Translations under genes and position numbers: made by a program
Shown here: positions 51,865-61,281 of the stretch, piece after piece
Layout: each line of letters starts with the position of its first letter
Position numbering within the stretch: position 1 is the stretch's first letter
Notes under the pieces: generated by a model
Told to the model about the DNA's origin: nothing
Seen by the model: the letters and a program-made list of their open reading frames with translations, nothing else
The model's database searches: none
Assembly (NCBI RefSeq): GCF_003253745.1
Contig: NZ_MZXV01000013.1
Coordinates: forward strand, 868,001 to 932,000
DNA: 64,000 nt
From: Mesorhizobium kowhaii
Lineage (GTDB): Bacteria; Pseudomonadota; Alphaproteobacteria; Rhizobiales; Rhizobiaceae
Direction: 5' to 3'

Positions 51865-53301
51865 TCAACGTTCCAGCGACCGGCCCGCTGCCTCCATCGG
51901 TGGCGCATTGAGGCCGGCGGCGGCCAGCCGTGCTTCCACCGCCGCCGCCATGGACAGCACCTGCTCATCGGCAAAGCGCCGCCCGACGATCTGCAGGCCG
52001 ACCGGCAGCCCGTCAGCGGCAAATCCGGCGGGCAGCGACAGCGCCGGCAATTGCGGCAGCATGTTGAAGGGGCAGGTCAGGTCGAGCCCCTTGAAGCGGC
52101 CATCGGGCAGCGTCGCGGCATAGTCGTCGTCGGTCTCGGTCACAGCCGGTGCTGTGATGGCGCAGGTCGGGCACAGCAGGGCGTCGTAGCGTTCGAAGAG
52201 GCGCGCCATGTCCCGCCACATCGAGGTGCGCAACAGCTCGACCCGCTTGTAGGCGGTGGCGTTCATCGCCAGCCCACGCTCGATCATCGACACGACCGAC
52301 GGGTCCATATGGTGGCGATGCTCGGTGAGCTCGCTGCCAAAGAAGGCCGACATGAAGACGCACCAGAGATCTAACCATTCGTCGTTGACGGCGCGCGTCC
52401 AGCCCATCGGCACTTCGTCGACGACGGCGCCCGCCCTGCGCGTTTCGGCGACAGCTTGCCGGATGACCGTTTCGACCTGCGGCTGGATGGCGTAATAGCC
52501 GAGGTCGATCGACAGCGCGAAGCGCTTGCCTTCGAGCCCTTCTCGCCGCGCCGCCGCGCCGTCGAATCCGATCGGCAGCGAGGCGATGTCCTCGTCACTG
52601 CCGCCCGCCGCCGTCTCCATGAAGGCGACGGCGTCTGCAACGCTGCGCGCCAGCGGCCCGAAATGCGAAATGTTGTCGAAGACGCTTGGCAGGATGGTCA
52701 TCGGGATACGGCCGAGGCTGGGCTTCAATCCGACGACACCGCAGAAGGCAGCCGGAATGCGCACCGAGCCGCCCATGTCGGTGCCTTCCGCGAACGGCAC
52801 GACGCCGGTTGCCACGGCGACCCCCGCTCCCCCGGAAGAGCCGCCGCTGGTGCGCTCGGGATTCCATGGGTTGCGGGTCACGCCCCAACGCGGGCTGTTG
52901 GTGAAGCTGGAAAAGGCGAACTCCGGCGTCGTCGTCTTGCCCATCAAGATGGCGCCGGCGGCTTCCAGGCGGCGGATGCAGAGCGCCGTCTGCGTCGGCA
53001 CCCAGTTTCCACGCGTCCAGGAACCGAGCGTCGTCAGGTCGCCGGCGGTCGGCGTAAGATCCTTGGCCGCGAACGGCACGCCATGCAGCGGTCCGGTCGG
53101 CTCGCCGCGCGCCGCGGCGCTGTCCGCCTGGCGCGCCGCTTCCAGCGCTTGTTCCTCGCGGATGACGGCGAAGGGATTGAGCGTCTGGCTGACCGCTTTG
53201 GCGCGGCGGATGGACTCGCCCACGACCGTCTCGGCGCTGAAGGCACCCGAGCGGATGCCGTCAGCGATCGTCTTGGCGGTCAGGTCCAGCGGATGGGTCA
53301 T
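51865..53301 (-). CDS. Amidase-signature family enzyme
   Basis: A 478-residue amidase. The Ser-cisSer-Lys triad regions are present: Lys in HGVPFAAKDLTPT, cis-Ser in SGGSSGGAGVAVATG and the nucleophile Ser in EGTDMGGSVRIPAAFCG. An upstream extension of 40 codons exists but overlaps the divergent luxR-type promoter region and looks non-coding, so the ATG at 53301 is used. Adjacent to a LuxR regulator and an amino-acid/polyamine permease, it may hydrolyse an imported amide. Substrate unknown. Confidence 0.92.
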   Translation of the reverse strand: MTHPLDLTAKTIADGIRSGAFSAETVVGESIRRAKAVSQTLNPFAVIREEQALEAARQADSAAARGEPTGPLHGVPFAAKDLTPTAGDLTTLGSWTRGNWVPTQTALCIRRLEAAGAILMGKTTTPEFAFSSFTNSPRWGVTRNPWNPERTSGGSSGGAGVAVATGVVPFAEGTDMGGSVRIPAAFCGVVGLKPSLGRIPMTILPSVFDNISHFGPLARSVADAVAFMETAAGGSDEDIASLPIGFDGAAARREGLEGKRFALSIDLGYYAIQPQVETVIRQAVAETRRAGAVVDEVPMGWTRAVNDEWLDLWCVFMSAFFGSELTEHRHHMDPSVVSMIERGLAMNATAYKRVELLRTSMWRDMARLFERYDALLCPTCAITAPAVTETDDDYAATLPDGRFKGLDLTCPFNMLPQLPALSLPAGFAADGLPVGLQIVGRRFADEQVLSMAAAVEARLAAAGLNAPPMEAAGRSLER

Positions 53302-53441
53302 GGCTCGGGTCTCCGGAAGTGTTTTGATGCCGCGCGGCTTTCGCCTCCGGCAAGGACCTGTGACATGCAATAGGTGCTTGTGCTGCGCCGGCGCACCTGC
53401 GCAATCTCGCCAACGCCGCAAGCAAGAGGTCTACCGTTTCG

Positions 53442-54224
53442 ATGAAGTCCGCAGCCAGACAAGCCGGCTCGCATGCGTCCTTCGATGCCTGGAATGCCAG
53501 CCTCGGCGCAGCGGCGAATGCGATCGGCTCGCGCGGATTTCCCGATGCGCTGGCGGCGGCGCTGCGCCTGCTTGCGCCCTTCCAGATGATGAACGGCTTT
53601 CTCTATTCGCCGGGCGGTCGCGCCTTCGACCTCTACAATGAGAAGATCGTGGCCGCGCGCTCGATCATCGTCGACCGCTACCTCGCTGGTGCCTTTGTGC
53701 TCGACCCGTTCTACGATGCGGTCCGCAGCGATGGCACCGAGCGCATGATCGTGATGCGGGAGCTGGCGCCGGACGATTTTCTGCAGAGCGAATATCATCG
53801 GCAGCACTACGCCACGACCGAGATCGTCGATGAGATCGGTTTCGTGCTGAAGCTGGAAAGCGGCTTTGCCGGCGTCTTGTCGCTGTCGCGAACCGGTGCG
53901 GCGCCACTGTTTGCCGGGGACGAGCTGGCGTGGCTCAGATCCGCCGCGCCAGTCGTCTGCGCGCTTGCGGCGCGACACTGGTTTCAAGTCCCCAGCCTCT
54001 CGCTCGACCTCAAGAACGCGGGCACCGCGGCGCGGATCGAGCATCCGTTGCTGACCCGGCGCGAGCTTGAAATCGTCACATTGGTGCTCAAGGGACATTC
54101 CAACCTCTCGCTCGCCGCGGTCCTTTCGCTGTCGCCCAACACGGTCAAGGTCCATCGCCGGCAGATCTATTCCAAACTCGCAATATCCAGCCAGGCAGAG
54201 CTGTTCAGGCTGTTCCTGGCCTAG
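53442..54224 (+). CDS. LuxR-family transcriptional regulator
   Basis: A 260-residue regulator. The C-terminal LuxR helix-turn-helix is clear (LTRRELEIVTLVLKGHSNLS; SLSPNTVKVHRRQIYSKLAI). The N-terminal 190 residues form a sensor-like domain (AFQ-type aromatic residues, LAPFQMMNGFLYSPGGRAFD) not identifiable as autoinducer-binding or receiver. Divergent from the amidase gene (140 bp gap) and convergent with the APC permease; probably regulates one or both. Confidence 0.9.
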   Translation: MKSAARQAGSHASFDAWNASLGAAANAIGSRGFPDALAAALRLLAPFQMMNGFLYSPGGRAFDLYNEKIVAARSIIVDRYLAGAFVLDPFYDAVRSDGTERMIVMRELAPDDFLQSEYHRQHYATTEIVDEIGFVLKLESGFAGVLSLSRTGAAPLFAGDELAWLRSAAPVVCALAARHWFQVPSLSLDLKNAGTAARIEHPLLTRRELEIVTLVLKGHSNLSLAAVLSLSPNTVKVHRRQIYSKLAISSQAELFRLFLA

Positions 54225-54365
54225 GTGTGTTGATATTCAGGTGATGCCGGCCGGCAAACGGCTGACACCGGCGCTTCCGGTGCTCACGTACCCAAAAGTA
54301 CGCTCCGCTCCGGGTCTCGGAATCCGTCGTCTTCGACTCGGCCTGACCTGCATCTCAACACACCT
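54223..54365. repeat. Long inverted repeat between the luxR-type and APC permease genes
   Basis: AGGTGTGTTGATATTCAGGT (54223-54242) pairs with ACCTGCATCTCAACACACCT (54346-54365), 18 of 20 positions complementary, about 100-bp spacer. The left arm begins at the luxR-type stop codon. It separates two convergent genes and may be a repeat element and/or terminator. Confidence 0.7.
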
Positions 54366-54380
54366 CGGACTAAGTCCGCG

Positions 54381-55712
54381 TCACTCGGCGAAGTCCATTT
54401 CCGGCGGCGCGACCTGGAAGAAGCTGGTCAGGTAGGCGAGATAGGCGACGCCGACCGCCAGCCAAACGAGGCCGAGGACCTTGGCGTTCTCGTCGAGGTT
54501 CCACAACAGGAAGAGGTCGCAGACCGCCGCCAGTGCCGGGATGACCAGCCCGATCAGCACGCCGAGAGGACGGACCTGCTGGTCGCGCTTCAGATAGAGC
54601 GCGATCACCGAGACGTTGACGGCGGTGAAAGCGAGGAAGGCGCCGAAATTGATGAACGAGGTCGAGGTGGTGACGTCCATGGTCAGCGCCGCGAGGCCGA
54701 CGGCGCCGACCAGCATCAGGTTGAGGATCGGCGTGTGCCATTTCGGGTGCAGGTTGCCGAAGAACGAGGTCGGCAGCACCGCGTCGCGCCCCATGGCGTA
54801 GAGCAGCCGGCCGACGCTGGCCTGCGCGGCAAGGCCGGAAGTGAATTGCGCGACGACCAGCGTTGCCAGGAAGATGGTGACGAACAGGTCGCCGCCGATG
54901 GCCCTGGCGATTTCGGTGGCGGCGGCGTCGACCGAGACGAAATCCGCGCCCGGATGGGCGAGCTGGGTGATATAGGCCGAGGCGATGAAGATCAGGCCGC
55001 CGGCGAGCGCGATGATCAGGATCGCCTTCGGCATGGTGCGGCGCGCGTCCCTGGTCTCCTCGGTCAGAGTCGAGACCGCATCGAACCCGAGAAACGAGTA
55101 AGCCGCTATTGCCGCGCCCGCGACCGAGGCCGAGAAGGGCACGCCGGTCTTGAAGAAGGGCGTGACCGAGAGCAGGCCGCCAGAGCCGTTCAGCGCCACC
55201 ACATAGCGGGCGGCCAGCACCAGGAAGGCGACCAGCACGCCGAGCTGCACCACCATCAGGATGAAGTTGACGCGGTTGGCGAAGGCGATGCCGACGACAT
55301 TGACCAGCGTCGTCAGCGCGATGAAGCCGACGATCCACAGCCAGGCCGGAACCGCGGGAAAGGCCGAGGTGAGATAGGCGGCACCGATCAGCCAGATCAC
55401 CATCGGCAGGAAGAAATAGTCGAGCAGGACCGCCCAGCCGACGAGGAAGCCAACGCTGGGGTTGATCGAGCGACGGGCATAGGTATAGGCCGAGCCGGCG
55501 ACGGGATAGACGCGCGCCATGACGCCGTAGCTGATGGCGGTGAGAAGGATGGCCGCGGCCGCGACGAGATAGGCCATCGCGGTGGTGCCCTGGCTGGTCG
55601 CCGCCAGCGCGCCAAAGGTGCCGAAGACGATCATCGGCGTCATGTAGGCCAGGCCGAAGAGCACGACGGACCAGAGTCCGAGCGCGCGGTCGAGTTTGAC
55701 AGTGTCTTTCAT
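54381..55712 (-). CDS. APC-superfamily amino acid/polyamine permease
   Basis: A 443-residue membrane protein with about 12 helices. Conserved APC features: the first helix (LGLWSVVLFGLAYMTPMIVF), ARVYPVAGSAYTYARRSINP after it, and the TM6 region AIAAYSFLGFDAVSTLTEET. The ATG has CCGGAGGCGGAACA upstream; longer open reading upstream lacks protein character. Imports an amino acid or amine, plausibly linked to the nearby amidase. Confidence 0.92.
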   Translation of the reverse strand: MKDTVKLDRALGLWSVVLFGLAYMTPMIVFGTFGALAATSQGTTAMAYLVAAAAILLTAISYGVMARVYPVAGSAYTYARRSINPSVGFLVGWAVLLDYFFLPMVIWLIGAAYLTSAFPAVPAWLWIVGFIALTTLVNVVGIAFANRVNFILMVVQLGVLVAFLVLAARYVVALNGSGGLLSVTPFFKTGVPFSASVAGAAIAAYSFLGFDAVSTLTEETRDARRTMPKAILIIALAGGLIFIASAYITQLAHPGADFVSVDAAATEIARAIGGDLFVTIFLATLVVAQFTSGLAAQASVGRLLYAMGRDAVLPTSFFGNLHPKWHTPILNLMLVGAVGLAALTMDVTTSTSFINFGAFLAFTAVNVSVIALYLKRDQQVRPLGVLIGLVIPALAAVCDLFLLWNLDENAKVLGLVWLAVGVAYLAYLTSFFQVAPPEMDFAE

Positions 55713-56010
55713 TGTTCCGCCTCCGGGAAGGTTGTGTCCGATGCTTTTTCCGGAGGCCGAGGCGGGCTTGAGATCGAACCGTACCGCGCGGGCTGCCGTT
55801 CGCATTTCTTGAAGATGAAGGGAAACATGACTTAGCCGGCGCGCGGCGACCATAACCCCAAAGGGGTATGCGAAATCCTCCTTGGCCGGCCAGCCGACGC
55901 GCAATGCCGGCCGCTTCGCCTGGGCGCCTTCTCCAGGGAGTGAAGCCGCAGCGGCGGTGGATTCGAATGCGGGGGCGAGGGCGGGGCGGGCTCGATCCGC
56001 CGGAACATGA

Positions 56011-56154
56011 CCGCCCCTGTCGACGATCGAACGGCGCATTTCCGAGTCCGGTTACCTGGCGATCGGAGCGCTGATCGATTTCCTGGATGACCCCACACAG
56101 CCGCGCCGGATGGTGCTCATGGAACCGACGGTGATCCAGCGAGAGACAACGTGA
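56011..56154 (+). pseudogene. C-terminal remnant of a LacI-family regulator
   Basis: The forward frame after an in-frame TGA (56008-56010) encodes LSTIERRISESGYLAIGALI, DFLDDPTQPRRMVLMEPTVI and QRETT before a stop. This matches the last 45 residues of LacI/GalR regulators (xGxLAxxxLxxxLxxP, then VLxPTxVxRxST). The rest of the gene is missing. The remaining 55713-56010 and 56155-56278 hold nothing else recognisable. Confidence 0.65.
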
Positions 56155-56278
56155 TGAGGCCTCGTTCGCCAAGTGCCAGATAGCACTCGATGAAATGAGG
56201 GTGCCGCTATCCACATGTTAATCATGACGCGGGTTCTGCGTTGTCAGGAACATCGCCCGAACGTATTCGGTAACGCCA

Positions 56279-56533
56279 ATGCGCAACGCAAATCTTTTTC
56301 TTGCCGCCAGTCTCGGGCTCGGATGTCTCCTCCTCACGGCCGTTTCCCTGGCGCGGTCAGAAGCCGCCGGTACCTTGTTTCCGAATGTCAGGGTGATCAA
56401 GGTGGCGCGATGCTCGCGCCTTCTTCAAAGCTATCATGACGGCAGCAGGACGATGCCGGAATCCGGCCCTGAACGCACTCGCTACGAAGATTGCTACTAC
56501 CTGATATGCGGGGGACGCAGACTGGGCGTGTGA
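56279..56533 (+). CDS. Possible small secreted protein
   Basis: An 84-residue reading frame with a convincing signal peptide (NANLFLAASLGLGCLLLTAV, cleavage near SEA) and a short mature part with two close pairs of Cys/Tyr (YEDCYYLICGG). No strong ribosome site is seen. It could be real or chance. The following 56534-56780 shows only the leader of the AraC gene. Confidence 0.35.
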   Translation: MRNANLFLAASLGLGCLLLTAVSLARSEAAGTLFPNVRVIKVARCSRLLQSYHDGSRTMPESGPERTRYEDCYYLICGGRRLGV

Positions 56534-56780
56534 CCACCACCGCCACGCATCCGCGTCAGCCAGCCCAATCCGAAGCGCCGACCCCATCCTGCCCGAATAT
56601 TGCCTCTCCGCATCCCCTCCCGGTTAAAAAAGTATCATCCGTTGCCCTGAATCGTGGTGGCGCCTACTGTCATGAGCCGGTAGCGTGGTCTCGAAATGCA
56701 GAGCCGAAACCAATTCGGCCGGTTTAGGGAATTTTGGGCCGAACGCGGCAACAATCCGTGCCGGCCCGGAGGAAACGGAC

Positions 56781-57665
56781 ATGGAACCGGACCTGGAAGT
56801 TGTCCAGATACGACGCGGGGAATCGTTCAAGGCGTGGTCGCATGGCTACCCCTTCCACACCGTGCGTTGGCATTTCCATCCCGAATATGAACTGCATCAG
56901 GTGATCTTCACCAACGGCCGCTATTTCGTCGGCGACTTCATCGGCGAGTTCGAGCCGGGCAATCTGGTGCTGACCGGACCCAATCTGCCGCACAATTGGG
57001 TGAGCGATATCCCGAGGGACAGCTCGATCCCGCTGCGCGGCCGCATCATCCAGTTTTCCGAAAGCTTCATCGGCGACGCCATGCATGTGCTGCCGGAGCT
57101 GGCGGGGCTCGGGCCGCTGCTCGAGGCGTCGCGGCGCGGCGTGCTGTTTTCCAGCCGCACCAGCAAGGAGTTGGCGCCGCTGATGGAAGAGATGATGCAG
57201 GCGCAAGGCGTGCGCCGCATCGAGCTGTTCATGATGATATCAGGCCTGCTCAGCCGCGCCCAGGAGTTCCAACTGCTGGCCAGCGCCAGCTACCGGCCCG
57301 ATCCGTCGGGCTACATGACCGCCGGCATGAACAAGGCGTTGGCATATATCAGGGAGAACTTGACGCAGCTGTTCGACGAGGCGGATCTCGCGACTATTGC
57401 GGGCCAGTCGACCGGCGCCTTCTCGCGCTCGTTTCGCCGCCACACCGGCATGTCGCTGGTGCAATATGTCAAGCGGCTGCGCATCAACCTTGCCTGCCAG
57501 ATCCTGATGAGCGACGAGCAGGCCTCGATCACCGACATCTGCTACGAGGTCGGCTTCAACAATCTGTCCAATTTCAACCGGCAGTTCCTGGCGGAGAAGG
57601 GCATGCCGCCCTCGCGTTTCAGGCGCCTGCTGGCCGACAACATCAACGCGGGAAAAGCCGCTTAA
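56781..57665 (+). CDS. AraC-family transcriptional regulator
   Basis: A 294-residue regulator with GGAGGAAACGGAC before the ATG. N-terminal cupin sensor (WHFHPEYELHQVIFTNGRYF; LVLTGPNLPHNW) and C-terminal double helix-turn-helix (LFDEADLATIAGQSTGAFSR; SITDICYEVGFNNLSNFNRQ). It precedes the pentitol ABC/kinase operon in the same direction and is its likely regulator. Confidence 0.93.
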   Translation: MEPDLEVVQIRRGESFKAWSHGYPFHTVRWHFHPEYELHQVIFTNGRYFVGDFIGEFEPGNLVLTGPNLPHNWVSDIPRDSSIPLRGRIIQFSESFIGDAMHVLPELAGLGPLLEASRRGVLFSSRTSKELAPLMEEMMQAQGVRRIELFMMISGLLSRAQEFQLLASASYRPDPSGYMTAGMNKALAYIRENLTQLFDEADLATIAGQSTGAFSRSFRRHTGMSLVQYVKRLRINLACQILMSDEQASITDICYEVGFNNLSNFNRQFLAEKGMPPSRFRRLLADNINAGKAA

Positions 57666-57914
57666 CGGAGGAGCCAGGGAGGAACCAAGGGAGGAACCAC
57701 AATTTTTCGCCTGACAACGTGGCCCGCGTGACGCGGTCCGCGATGGAGAGCGCTTGTCCCGAAAATCCTTCGTCAGCGGAGGATGTCGTCGCGGCCAAAA
57801 GGCCGTGCCGGGCCCTGGTTCCCAATTGCAGTTGGGGCGAGGGCGGACGCGTGTCTACACATAAAAGCAGTCAACGACCTTCTTACAACCATATCCAGAA
57901 ACGGAGAAGACCGA

Positions 57915-58985
57915 ATGACCAAATTTTCATTTAAGTCCGCCGGCATGGCCGCACTTGCGCTGTCGCTGCTGGCCGGCACCGCAGGCATCGCCAGGGCCGC
58001 CGAGGTCACCGACGCAACCGTCGCCTTCCTGATGCCCGACCAGGCCTCGACCCGCTACGAACAGCACGACTATCCTGGCTTCGCCGCCGAGATGAAGAAG
58101 CTGTGCCCGGGCTGCAAGGTGCTCTACCAGAACGCCGATGCCGACGCCTCGCGCCAGCAGCAGCAGTTCAACTCGGTGATCTCGCAGGGCGCCAAGGCGA
58201 TCGTGCTCGATCCCGTCGACTCGACCGCCGCCGCCTCGCTGGTCAAGCTGGCGCAGAGCCAGGGCATCAAGGTCATCGCCTATGACCGGCCGATCCCGAC
58301 CGCGCCGGCCGACTTCTATGTCTCGTTCAACAATGAAGGCATCGGCAAGGCGATCGCCGACTCGCTGGTCGAGCATTTGAAGGCGCTGAAGGTCGATCCG
58401 GCCACCGGTGGCGTTTTGCAGATCAACGGCTCGCCGACCGACGCGGCGGCCGGCCTGATCAAGAAGGGCATCCATGAAGGCCTCGACAACAGCGGCTATC
58501 AGATCCTAGCCGAATACGACACGCCGGAATGGGCGCCGCCGAAGGCGCAGCAATGGGCCGGCGGCCAGATCACCCGCTTCGGCCCAAAAATCCTCGGCGT
58601 CGTCGCCGCCAATGATGGCACCGGTGGTGGCGCCATCGCCGCCTTCAAGGCGGCCGGCGTCGATCCGGTGCCGTCGGTGACCGGCAATGATGCGACGATC
58701 GCCGCCTTGCAGTTGATCATCGCCGGCGACCAGTACAACACCATCTCCAAGCCGAGCGAGATCGTGGCGGCAGCCGCCGCCAACGTCGCCATCAAGCTGC
58801 TTTCGGGCGAGACACCGAAGGCCGAGATGACGCTGTATGATACACCCTCGCAGCTGTTCACGCCGGCGGTGGTGACGCAGGAAAACCTGAAGGCCGAGAT
58901 CATCGACAAGAAGATCAACACCGCGGCTGAACTCTGCGTCGATCGCTACGCGGAAGGCTGCAAGAAGCTGGGCATCGGGAACTGA
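57915..58985 (+). CDS. Periplasmic sugar/pentitol-binding protein (XylF/FrcB-like)
   Basis: A 356-residue binding protein. The ATG at 57915 follows ACGGAGAAGACCGA and gives a clean signal peptide (MAALALSLLAGTAGIARA). The peripla_BP_4 fold is seen in VAFLMPDQASTRYEQHDYPG, AIVLDPVDSTAAASLVKLAQ and GVVAANDGTGGGAIAAFKAA. C-terminal Cys pair (LCVDRYAEGC). First gene of the importer-dehydrogenase-kinase operon. Confidence 0.93.
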   Translation: MTKFSFKSAGMAALALSLLAGTAGIARAAEVTDATVAFLMPDQASTRYEQHDYPGFAAEMKKLCPGCKVLYQNADADASRQQQQFNSVISQGAKAIVLDPVDSTAAASLVKLAQSQGIKVIAYDRPIPTAPADFYVSFNNEGIGKAIADSLVEHLKALKVDPATGGVLQINGSPTDAAAGLIKKGIHEGLDNSGYQILAEYDTPEWAPPKAQQWAGGQITRFGPKILGVVAANDGTGGGAIAAFKAAGVDPVPSVTGNDATIAALQLIIAGDQYNTISKPSEIVAAAAANVAIKLLSGETPKAEMTLYDTPSQLFTPAVVTQENLKAEIIDKKINTAAELCVDRYAEGCKKLGIGN

Positions 58986-59020
58986 CCGCGACCTTTGCCC
59001 GTTCCGCTGCCTGGCCGCCA

Positions 59021-59069
59021 GACCATGATCCCGAAAAGCGGGAACCGGTTTTCGGACAAGATCATGGTC
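59021..59069. repeat. Rhizobial extragenic palindrome, family C
   Basis: GACCATGATC ... GATCATGGTC arms (59021-59030, 59060-59069) enclose CCGAAAAGCGGGAACCGGTT-TTCGG, itself a hairpin. This palindrome type is very common in Hyphomicrobiales genomes. It lies between the binding-protein and ATPase genes and may reduce downstream expression or stabilise the upstream mRNA. Confidence 0.85.
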
Positions 59070-59181
59070 GAACAATAAGCCAGAGCCCCACCCCGAATGC
59101 ATCGGGGTGGAACAGGCTCTGGCGGCAGCCAGGCAGCGCTCCCCGCTTTTGAACCGGTTTTTCTTGAAAGGTGTTCCAGGC

Positions 59182-60003
59182 ATGGTCGATAACCCGGACG
59201 GACCGGTTCCGACAGGCGAGCTGGTGCTCAGCCTGCGTGGCATTTCGAAGAATTTCGGCGCCGTCTCGGCGCTCACCGACATCGATCTCGATGTCCATGC
59301 CGGTGAGGTGGTGGCGCTGGTCGGCGACAATGGCGCCGGGAAGTCGACGCTGGTCAAGATCCTCGCCGGCGTGCATCAGCCAAGCTCGGGCACCATCAGC
59401 TTTCGCGGCAAGCAGGTCGCGCTTGCCGACCCAAGTGCGGCGCTGACGCTCGGCATTGCCACCGTGTTCCAGGACCTGGCCTTGTGCGAGAACCTCGACA
59501 TCGTCGCCAACATCTTCCTCGGCCGCGAGCTCAACCCGCTGCGGCTGGACGAGGTGGCGATGGAAGTGCGTGCCTGGACGCTGCTCAACGAGCTTTCGGC
59601 GCGCATCCCAAGCGTCCGCGTGGTCGTCGCGTCGCTGTCGGGCGGCCAGCGCCAGGCGGTGGCGATCGCCCGCTCGCTCCTGCTCGAACCGAAGCTCATC
59701 CTGCTCGACGAGCCGACGGCGGCGCTTGGCGTCGCGCAGACGGCCGAAGTGCTCAACCTGATCGAGCGGGTGCGCGACCGCGGCCTCGGCGTCGTCATCA
59801 TCAGCCACAACATGGAAGACGTGCGCGCCGTGGCCGACCGCATCGTCGTGCTGCGGCTTGGTCGCAACAACGGCATCTTCACCCCTGACGCCTCGAACCA
59901 GGAACTGGTCAGCGCCATCACCGGTGCGTCGAACAATTCGGTGTCGCGGCGCGCCGAGCGTCGGCAGGCCCAGCAGGATCAAATTCAGGAGCCACGCCCA
60001 TGA
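59182..60003 (+). CDS. ABC transporter ATP-binding protein, single NBD (FrcA-like)
   Basis: A 273-residue ATPase with one nucleotide-binding domain: Walker A ALVGDNGAGKST, Q-loop TVFQDLALCENL, signature LSGGQRQAVAIARSL, Walker B LILLDEPTAAL, switch His in VVIISHNMED. About half the size of the tandem ATPases elsewhere in this window, as in the FrcBCA subclass. The ATG 59182 is chosen over an upstream ATG because the extra 25 residues are not family-like. Overlaps the permease start by 4 bp. Confidence 0.93.
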   Translation: MVDNPDGPVPTGELVLSLRGISKNFGAVSALTDIDLDVHAGEVVALVGDNGAGKSTLVKILAGVHQPSSGTISFRGKQVALADPSAALTLGIATVFQDLALCENLDIVANIFLGRELNPLRLDEVAMEVRAWTLLNELSARIPSVRVVVASLSGGQRQAVAIARSLLLEPKLILLDEPTAALGVAQTAEVLNLIERVRDRGLGVVIISHNMEDVRAVADRIVVLRLGRNNGIFTPDASNQELVSAITGASNNSVSRRAERRQAQQDQIQEPRP

Positions 60004-61259
60004 GCCGCCAAGTGGAACAGGCCGCTCCCGTGCCGCCGCAGCTCGACCGCGCTGATGTGCGCGTCAAGCATGAGGCCGGCTTAAGCGGCGCCATCCGCGC
60101 CTTCTTCGACCGGGTGCGCTCGGGCGATCTCGGCTCGCTGCCGGTCATCGTCGGGCTGGTCATCATCTGGACGGTGTTCGCCAGCATCAACCCGATCTTC
60201 CTGTCGAGCAGCAATCTGGTCAATCTGCTGTTCGATTCCTCCACAGTCGGCGTCATTGCGCTCGGCATCGTCTGCGTTTTGATGGTCGGCGAGATCGACC
60301 TGTCGGTCGGTTCGATCAGCGGCTTTGCCTCGGCCCTGGTCGGCACGCTGTGGGTCAACCAGGGCTGGCCGGTGGCGCTCGCCATCCTCGCCGCGATCGC
60401 CGTCGGCGGCTTCATCGGCGCGCTCTATGCGCTGCTGTTCAACCGCCTCGGCATGCCGAGTTTCGTCTCGACGCTGGCCGGCCTGCTCGCCGTGCTTGGC
60501 CTGCAGCTCTACATTCTTGGCTCGACCGGCTCGATCAACCTGCCTTACGGCTCGAACCTGGTGAATTTCGGCCAACTGCTGGTGATGCCGAAAATCGTGT
60601 CGTTCGGGCTGGCGGCGGTGCCCGGCATCGTCATGCTGATCACCGGGTTGCGCACCGTTGCGCGCCGCCGCGCCGCCAACCTGTCGGCACCCTCGACCGG
60701 CGGTCTCGTCACGCGGGCAGTGGCGATCACGATCGTGCTCGAACTCATCGTCTTCTATCTCAACCAGGCGCGCGGCATCCCGTGGATGTTCGGCCTGTTC
60801 GTCGGCCTGGTCATCGCCATGCACTACGCGCTGACGCGGACGAAATGGGGCCGCTCGATGTCGGCGGTCGGCGGCAACCGCGAGGCAGCGCGGCGCGCCG
60901 GCATCAATGTGCGGCTGATCTATTCCAGCGCCTTCGTGCTGTGCTCGATGCTGGCTGCTTTCGGCGGCGTGCTTTCGGCGGCGCGGCTGGCCTCGGCCAG
61001 CCAGCAGGCCGGCACCGGCGACGTCAATCTCAACGCCATCGCGGCGGCCGTCATCGGCGGCACCAGCCTGTTCGGTGGCCGTGGCAGCGCCTATTCCGCA
61101 CTGCTCGGCATCATCGTCATCCAGTCGATCGCCAGCGGCTTGACGCTGCTCGATCTGTCCTCGTCGCTTCGGTACATGATCACAGGCGCCGTGCTTGCCA
61201 TCGCAGTCATCGTCGACTCGCTGGCCCGCCGCTCGCGTGTTTCCCATGGCCGGGCCTGA
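60000..61259 (+). CDS. Sugar/pentitol ABC transporter permease (XylH/FrcC-like)
   Basis: A 419-residue permease, longer than RbsC, with about 12 hydrophobic segments and the motifs [20 protein letters not shown] and [21 protein letters not shown] central cytoplasmic loop ([20 protein letters not shown]) marks the XylH-type subgroup. It forms the channel used by the single-NBD ATPase encoded immediately upstream. Confidence 0.94.
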   Translation: MSRQVEQAAPVPPQLDRADVRVKHEAGLSGAIRAFFDRVRSGDLGSLPVIVGLVIIWTVFASINPIFLSSSNLVNLLFDSSTVGVIALGIVCVLMVGEIDLSVGSISGFASALVGTLWVNQGWPVALAILAAIAVGGFIGALYALLFNRLGMPSFVSTLAGLLAVLGLQLYILGSTGSINLPYGSNLVNFGQLLVMPKIVSFGLAAVPGIVMLITGLRTVARRRAANLSAPSTGGLVTRAVAITIVLELIVFYLNQARGIPWMFGLFVGLVIAMHYALTRTKWGRSMSAVGGNREAARRAGINVRLIYSSAFVLCSMLAAFGGVLSAARLASASQQAGTGDVNLNAIAAAVIGGTSLFGGRGSAYSALLGIIVIQSIASGLTLLDLSSSLRYMITGAVLAIAVIVDSLARRSRVSHGRA

Positions 61260-61281
61260 ACCCATCAACAGGAAGAGAGAT

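Noticed and set aside
51865..53421. Longer amidase starting at 53421
   Set aside because: The 40 extra residues are Arg/Cys-rich, overlap the control region of the divergent luxR-type gene and precede the natural start of the amidase fold.
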